From the NCBI GenBank assembly GCA_032622095.1, contig CP136061.1, positions 266,111,551 to 266,175,550 on the forward strand: 64,000 bases of DNA, read 5' to 3'. Shown piece after piece: positions 59,332-64,000 of this stretch. Below the pieces are notes generated by a model. That model did not search any database and was not told the DNA's origin. It saw only the letters and a list, made by a program, of their open reading frames with translations. Source of the stretch: Siphonodentalium dalli. Taxonomy: Eukaryota > Mollusca > Scaphopoda > Gadilida > Siphonodentaliidae. A program made the position numbers and the translations under genes. Position 1 is the first letter of the stretch, and every line of letters starts with the position of its first letter.

Positions 59332-59577
59332 TGATGGAGATAATGTGATTCATAACGTTTGTATTAATCGATAGCATATATAACAAGTGAATGTGAAGGT
59401 CCCGACTCGAATTTTGTGAGCCGATATCGCAATAAATATTGAAATAATTCCATAATTATAAGCGACTAAAAACGAAATCGTTCACAAAGTCACTTAAATC
59501 GTACAATTTCGATTTGGGACCTTCATCTGCAGTGATGTACATGATCAAGGAACGGGTAATAACTAAGAAATATAATC

Positions 59578-60303
59578 TAGTGTTCGGTCCGAATATTCGC
59601 TCGTAAAAATAAATATTCGAATATTCGAATAATATTTTGACTATTCGAATATTCGAGAATAATCTCCGGGTAATTGTTTCTTGGTTTGTTATTAGTCTGA
59701 GGGTCTGTTAAAAGCGTAGTCTATTTTCCACTGACCATAAACGAATTAATATGACGTAACTGTAACGTTCTGATTTGATTGCGTAATGACGTCGAAATAA
59801 TTTTATTGGCCGGCTAGGTGTAAACCAGACCGTGCTTGCATGTGGTCACAGGAAGCGGACCTATAAGGCATCGTTTTGTTTTGTTTGCGCGTTGTCACTT
59901 GTGTGTATAATATGGCGTCAAATTCGAAGAAATCAGATATATTGACTCACTTCACGTTGGATGCCAAAACTAAAAAAGCAACCTGCAAGCTCAATCCAGA
60001 TCATGTTCTTAGTTATTGTGGCACTACGACCAACTTGTAGAACCATGCACGGGACATTACTACTTGAACTTCATAAACAGATAAACTCTTGCTATTAAGC
60101 CAAAAGACTTGTTTTTCACTCTGTTTTTTTGCGAATAGCATGTGCATGGATAAATATGCTATTTCATTAAACAATAAATTGGTTCCAAAATATGTTATCT
60201 ATATAATTTTATAATTTATCTAAATTTCGAATACTATTCGAATATTCGCTCGTTATTCGAACCGAATATTCGAATACCGAAATCCGTCGAATACCGAACA
60301 CTA
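59578..60303 (+). mobile_element. hAT-type DNA transposon remnant (726 bp)
   Basis: Terminal inverted repeats TAGTGTTCGGT and ACCGAACACTA (inner copy ATACCGAACACTA), with many GAATATTCG repeats next to each end. An exact 8-bp target duplication ATATAATC (59570-59577 and 60304-60311) is diagnostic of hAT. The interior keeps a transposase N-terminal fragment; the catalytic domain is absent, so it is non-autonomous. Confidence 0.92.
59912..60040 (+). pseudogene. hAT transposase N-terminus (degenerate BED finger)
   Basis: From the ATG at 59912 the frame reads MASNSKKSDILTHFTLD, then KATCKLNPDHV and GTTTNL before a TAG at 60038; NHARD follows. The HF, TCK, GTTTNL and NH pattern is that of a BED zinc finger, the DNA-binding domain at the start of hAT transposases. 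The second cysteine expected after TCK is missing, and the stop falls just before the histidines. Confidence 0.8.
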
Positions 60304-60456
60304 ATATAATCCCTACATTATGTTTTAGACTTTATGCTGTTCACTGTCAAAACTTCAAAAAGTTCCCAGGTTTTATACTGGTGGAATATGATCTCTATGG
60401 ACGTTAGCCAGAGTAAAGATTCATGACATGATCTAGCACTAAACTACTAAACATAC

Positions 60457-60540
60457 CTTTAAATATTCCCGCCAAGAAGAATAAGCCGTTGATTGAGTAC
60501 ATGCCGATGGCGACCGTAGCTCGAACAATTGTGCGGGAAG
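60457..60540 (-). other. Exon-like membrane-segment block, copy 4
   Basis: Minus-strand reading TSRTIVRATVAIGMYSING then LFFLAGIFK, with donor AAAG/GTATGT at 60457/60456. Upstream it retains ACGGTAG/GAATAACACTCGCTTC, matching copy 2 but with one base fewer before TCCCGC, which shifts the upstream frame. Confidence 0.5.
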
Positions 60541-60788
60541 TTGGTCTGATGAAGCGAGTGTTATTCCTACCGTTTTGTAGTAATCGATAGCAGAGCAAGT
60601 GAATGTGAATTCCGATTCAATTAATCTCTATCTGCGAAATAGACTGTTAAATGGAATCGTTTGCTGATACGCTCACTCCTAACTCAATAATCTCAAATAG
60701 AGCCTGGTTACCGATTCATATCAAATATTACCATTTGTTACATATCGAAGATCCATGCTAGCTTTTCGTCGTGAAACTTCAATAATAT

Positions 60789-61243
60789 GTGACCCGCCAT
60801 ATCAAATCCAGTCGGAAGTCGGGATTTTTTACCCCGTGCCAATGCATTCTCTTATATATGCGAGTCGACCATAGGTCGCCTCGCATATATAAGAGAATGC
60901 ATTGTCCTAACAATTTTTTATCATGTTTTTTAAATAAATGTTTCTTACAATATTTAGGACATAAAATAAAAAACATCCATTACCCTGCAGGTAGCCCCAC
61001 ACATATATAGAAGCAAATAGAAGAGTGTCGTCTGCTCATGTTTGTCTGGGGCTCTGTATGGGTGAAATTATAAAATTGTTAAAGAATACAAGAACAAATT
61101 ATTAAAATTGTAAAAAATTGTTAGGCCAATGCATTCTCTTATATATGCGAGGCGACCTATGATCGACTCGCATATATAAGAGAATGCATTGGCACAGGGT
61201 TAAAAAATCCCGACTTCCGACTGGATTTGATATGGCGGGTCAC
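60789..61243 (+). mobile_element. Four-hairpin MITE, copy E (455 bp)
   Basis: Complete copy, GTGACCCGCC to GGCGGGTCAC, bracketed by ATAT on both sides. Both arms share the same change (GTCGGAAGTCGG and CCGACTTCCGAC, where the other copies have GTCGTAAG and CTTACGAC), so pairing is preserved. Confidence 0.88.
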
Positions 61244-61408
61244 ATATGTTGTATCTTCTAACTACACGAAAGCATGGAGCAAGTTTGATCGATAAATACA
61301 CAAATAGCTGATATACGGACTTCACACCCCACATCAAGACTTATTGAACTTTATTGCAACTTTATTTCGAATCGCATATATATGTTTATGGCTAAATTTT
61401 CGGAAGAC

Positions 61409-61530
61409 TATACTCACCTTCAAGTATATATCTGAATACTATACTCCCCTTCAAGTATATATCTGAAGACTATACTCCCCTTTAAGTATATATCTGAAGA
61501 CTATACTCCGCTTTGAGTATATATCTGCAA
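61409..61530. repeat. 31-bp tandem repeat (4 copies)
   Basis: Unit ACTATACTCCCCTTCAAGTA then TATATCTGAAG, with the last copies diverging. Confidence 0.92.
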
Positions 61531-61849
61531 ATTATGATATATACTATAGATACACTATGTTATAGGGAATTAAGATTACTGTGATAAATTATAGTATGTG
61601 TTATGATACATGGCAATCAATGCATAATATGCCAAATATGAAGTACATTTTGCTCCTACCAGTATATCTTGTCTGAAAACTTCTTATGACAAATATGTTA
61701 CAATTGCAAAGTCCGAAAAGTAAACTTTGATTGCTTTTTACAAATGGCTGAAAAACGATTTTGTCTGCCACAAATATAGCATGATTTCGTGATTTGTTTT
61801 CACAGGTAACTGATTGGGAATATTGTTCTATTAGTTCTTAAACATGTAC

Positions 61850-61990
61850 ATCTTCCTTGATAGACACAATTTGGAGGTGCACATGTCCGCTTAATTTAAC
61901 TTTTGGAACGAATGTGCACATTGACTTTGTTTATGCTATACTTTGTTAATTTCTGGTGGTATGGGGCGGGGCGGAACATTGGTCAGAATT
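61850..61990. repeat. Diverged flank of the 555-bp duplication
   Basis: TTGATAGACACAATTTGGAG, GTCCGCTTAATTTAAC, TTATGCTATACTTTGTTAAT and TTCTGGTGGT match the part of units 1 and 2 that lies about 300 bases to the left of the exon-like block. No exon-like block is found at the expected distance; the LINE fragment at 62100 lies there instead. Confidence 0.65.
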
Positions 61991-62099
61991 ACAATTACGT
62001 CTCCGATGTAGGATAAACGCCCACATAGGTTAAATATGTTCGGATAGTTTGATATTCCAACCAACATTTAGTGTGAAATTATACGTTTTTAGCCAACTA

Positions 62100-62667
62100 T
62101 TTTCTTATCGTCTATATATGACAGATGCTTCTCTGCTTTACATCGTTTAATCTTGAATTCATAGTCCCAAATGAACGATCCATTGCAGCATGTGAACCTT
62201 GACAGTTTGACCAGAAATAGAACATCGTGCACATATGGTTTCTTTGATTTTACAATGTTCCTGGCCATGGCCATACCCCTGACATTTAAAACATCGCAAT
62301 GGTTTTTGAACATATGCACTTAAATCCATTTTCATATACCCAACCTTCAATGTCCGCACCGATTGAAGGTCAGAAAATAACTGTTCAACTGAACTTTTTT
62401 ACCATCAACTCAGAAGAGTCAGCTATATCGCGAGTTCTCAACACAGCTCTGCTACTGTTCAATATATTGTGAGGAGTGTGGCCCAGTCCTGATCGGTTTG
62501 ACAGATTTTAATTGTCCGGCTATGCTTTGTAGCGTTTTATCAATGACAAATACAGAAGGTCTCTTGACATTTGGATAAAACCCAAGTACCAAGTACTGAG
62601 GATAGACATCAGCATCAGTGGAACTTGGCGGGTAGTCATTAGTTGTTTTTGTGTTTTGAGTTGCCAT
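62100..62667 (-). pseudogene. LINE ORF1 (zinc-knuckle protein), decayed
   Basis: From an ATG at 62665-62667: MATQNTKTTNDYPPSS, then QYLVLGFYPNVKRPSVFVID and IAGQLKSVKPIRTG, the N-terminal RNA-binding region of CR1/Jockey-type ORF1. The middle is missing or shifted. A later frame reads TLKVGYMKMDLSAYVQKPL, then the knuckle CFKCQGYGHGQEHC (C-X2-C-X4-H-X4-C) and the start of a second, CARC. The following frame keeps CCNGSFIW. Two or more frameshifts and a deletion make it dead. Confidence 0.82.
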
Positions 62668-62856
62668 ATGCAAAGCAAATAATCGACAACTATCCCAGCA
62701 GCCGCATCGGCCTACCCTTCGAATTATGGTCGGGTCAGTTATAAAAATATACATCGGAGTGGGCTATTAATCATCCGGAGGGGTGTTCATGGAGTCTCAG
62801 CAGCCGACAGAACAGGTTTCTATCCATTGGTGCGGCCATATAGGCCGTCTGTTGAA

Positions 62857-64000
62857 CTCATCTGAACATTCTCTAATGGAATTACTCGTCAATATATATT
62901 CAATAAACAGGTCGTTAGTTAAACTTATTATCTGATCATTCTCTAATGGAACTACTCGTCAATAAATATTCAATAAACAGGTCGTTAGTTAAACTTATTA
63001 TCTGAACATTCTCTAATGGAATTACTCGTCAATAAATATTCAATAAACAGGTCGTTAGTTAAACTTATTATCTGAACATTCTCTAAAGGATCTACTCGTC
63101 AATATATATTCAATAAACAGGTCGTTAGTTAAACTTATTATCTGAACATTCTCTAATGGAATTACTCGTCAATATATATTCAATAAACAGGTCGTTAGTT
63201 AAACTTATTATCTGAACATTCTCTAATGGAACTACTCGTCAATAAATATTCAATAAACAGGTAGTTAATAAAACTTATTATCTGAACATTCTCTAATGGA
63301 ATTACTCGTCAATAAATATTCAATAAACAGGTCGTTAGTTAAACTTATTATCTGAACATTCTCTAATGGAATTACTCGTCAATAAATATTCAATAAACAG
63401 GTCGTTAGTTAAACTTATTATCTGAACATTCTCTAATGGAACTACTCGTCAATAAATATTCAATAAACAGGTTGTTAGTTGAACATATTATCTGAACATT
63501 CTCTAATGGAACTACTCGTCAATAAATATTCAATAAACAGGTCGTTAGTTGAACTTATTATCTGAACATTCTCTAATGGAACTACTCGTCAATATATATT
63601 CAATAAACAGGTCGTTAGTTAAACTTATTATCTGAACATTCTCTAATGGAACTACTCGTCAATAAATATTCAATAAACAGGTCGTTAGTTAAACTTATTA
63701 TCTGAACATTCTCTAATGGAATTACTCGTCAATAAATATTCAATAAACAGGTCGTTAGTTAAATTTATTATCTGAACATTCTCTAATGAAATTACTCGTC
63801 AATAAATATTCAATAAACATGTCGTTAGTTAAACTTATTATCTGAACATTCTCTAATGGAACTACTCGTCAATAAATATTCAATAAACAGGTTGTTAGTT
63901 GAACATATTATCTGAACATTCTCTAATGGAACTACTCGTCAATAAATATTCAATAAACAGGTCGTTAGTTGAACTTATTATCTGAACATTCTCTAATGGA
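62857..64000. repeat. 70-bp satellite with six-unit higher-order repeat
   Basis: Unit TCTGAACATTCTCTAATGGA, ATTACTCGTCAATAAATATT, CAATAAACAGGTCGTTAGTT, AAACTTATTA; about 16 copies, running off the right edge. The segment 63421-63580 reappears without change at 63841-64000, a 420-base (six-unit) period, marked by GGTTGTTAGTTGAACATATT. Confidence 0.96.

Noticed and set aside
60779-61010. Similar short frames (IKSSRKSGF, CILLYMR) at 41589, 41935, 58031, 58279 and 60789
   Set aside because: All are translations of the four-hairpin MITE arms; recurrence reflects the element, not a gene family.

Overview
The window is animal nuclear DNA. It has no bacterial gene organisation, it is AT-rich, and it is packed with tandem repeats, foldback elements and decayed non-LTR retrotransposons. 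Many ACATGTACATGT-type words, and a dispersed repeat at 9729-10164 of a kind I know from bivalve and gastropod sequence, suggest a marine lophotrochozoan, most likely a mollusc. That is inference. I see no complete host protein-coding gene, tRNA or rRNA gene.

Layout. 1-135 is the end of a minisatellite. 1278-9724 is a complete, apparently very young Ty3/Gypsy LTR retrotransposon: two 764-bp LTRs that look identical, a 4-bp target duplication, gag, a textbook -1 frameshift signal, a pol with every catalytic residue, and a possible extra 3' reading frame. 9729-18241 holds many inverted-repeat elements (Harbinger-like, TTAA-flanked, Tc1/mariner-like and unclassified hairpins). 19007-19545 is a decayed LINE tail. 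20251-24172 has three different tandem arrays. 24609-27565 holds foldback elements. 27950-38241 is a block of satellite: a 27-bp repeat, a complex 34/57-bp satellite split by an L1-like LINE truncated at both ends, and another 27-bp repeat. 40381-46785 contains a 64-bp array, hairpin elements and a 37-bp palindromic satellite in two opposite-facing arrays. 48809-53159 has an array invaded by a 513-bp inverted-repeat element, then a 20-bp array growing into about 75 copies of a 44-bp unit. 53270-61990 is a set of related local duplications carrying an exon-like block on the minus strand. It has been invaded by a LINE with a 75-bp target duplication, a hAT fragment and two copies of a four-hairpin element. 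62100-62667 is a decayed LINE ORF1, and 62857 to the end is a 70-bp satellite with six-unit higher-order structure.

How it works together: mobile elements of several classes have inserted into, and been duplicated along with, expanding satellite arrays. Roughly a quarter of the window is tandem repeat. The only module that looks functional today is the LTR retrotransposon. The most curious items are its frameshift signal and cryptic third reading frame, the repeated exon-like membrane-segment block at 53.6-60.5 kb, the 75-bp-duplication LINE that is young but carries three in-frame stops, and matched changes in both arms of the four-hairpin element.
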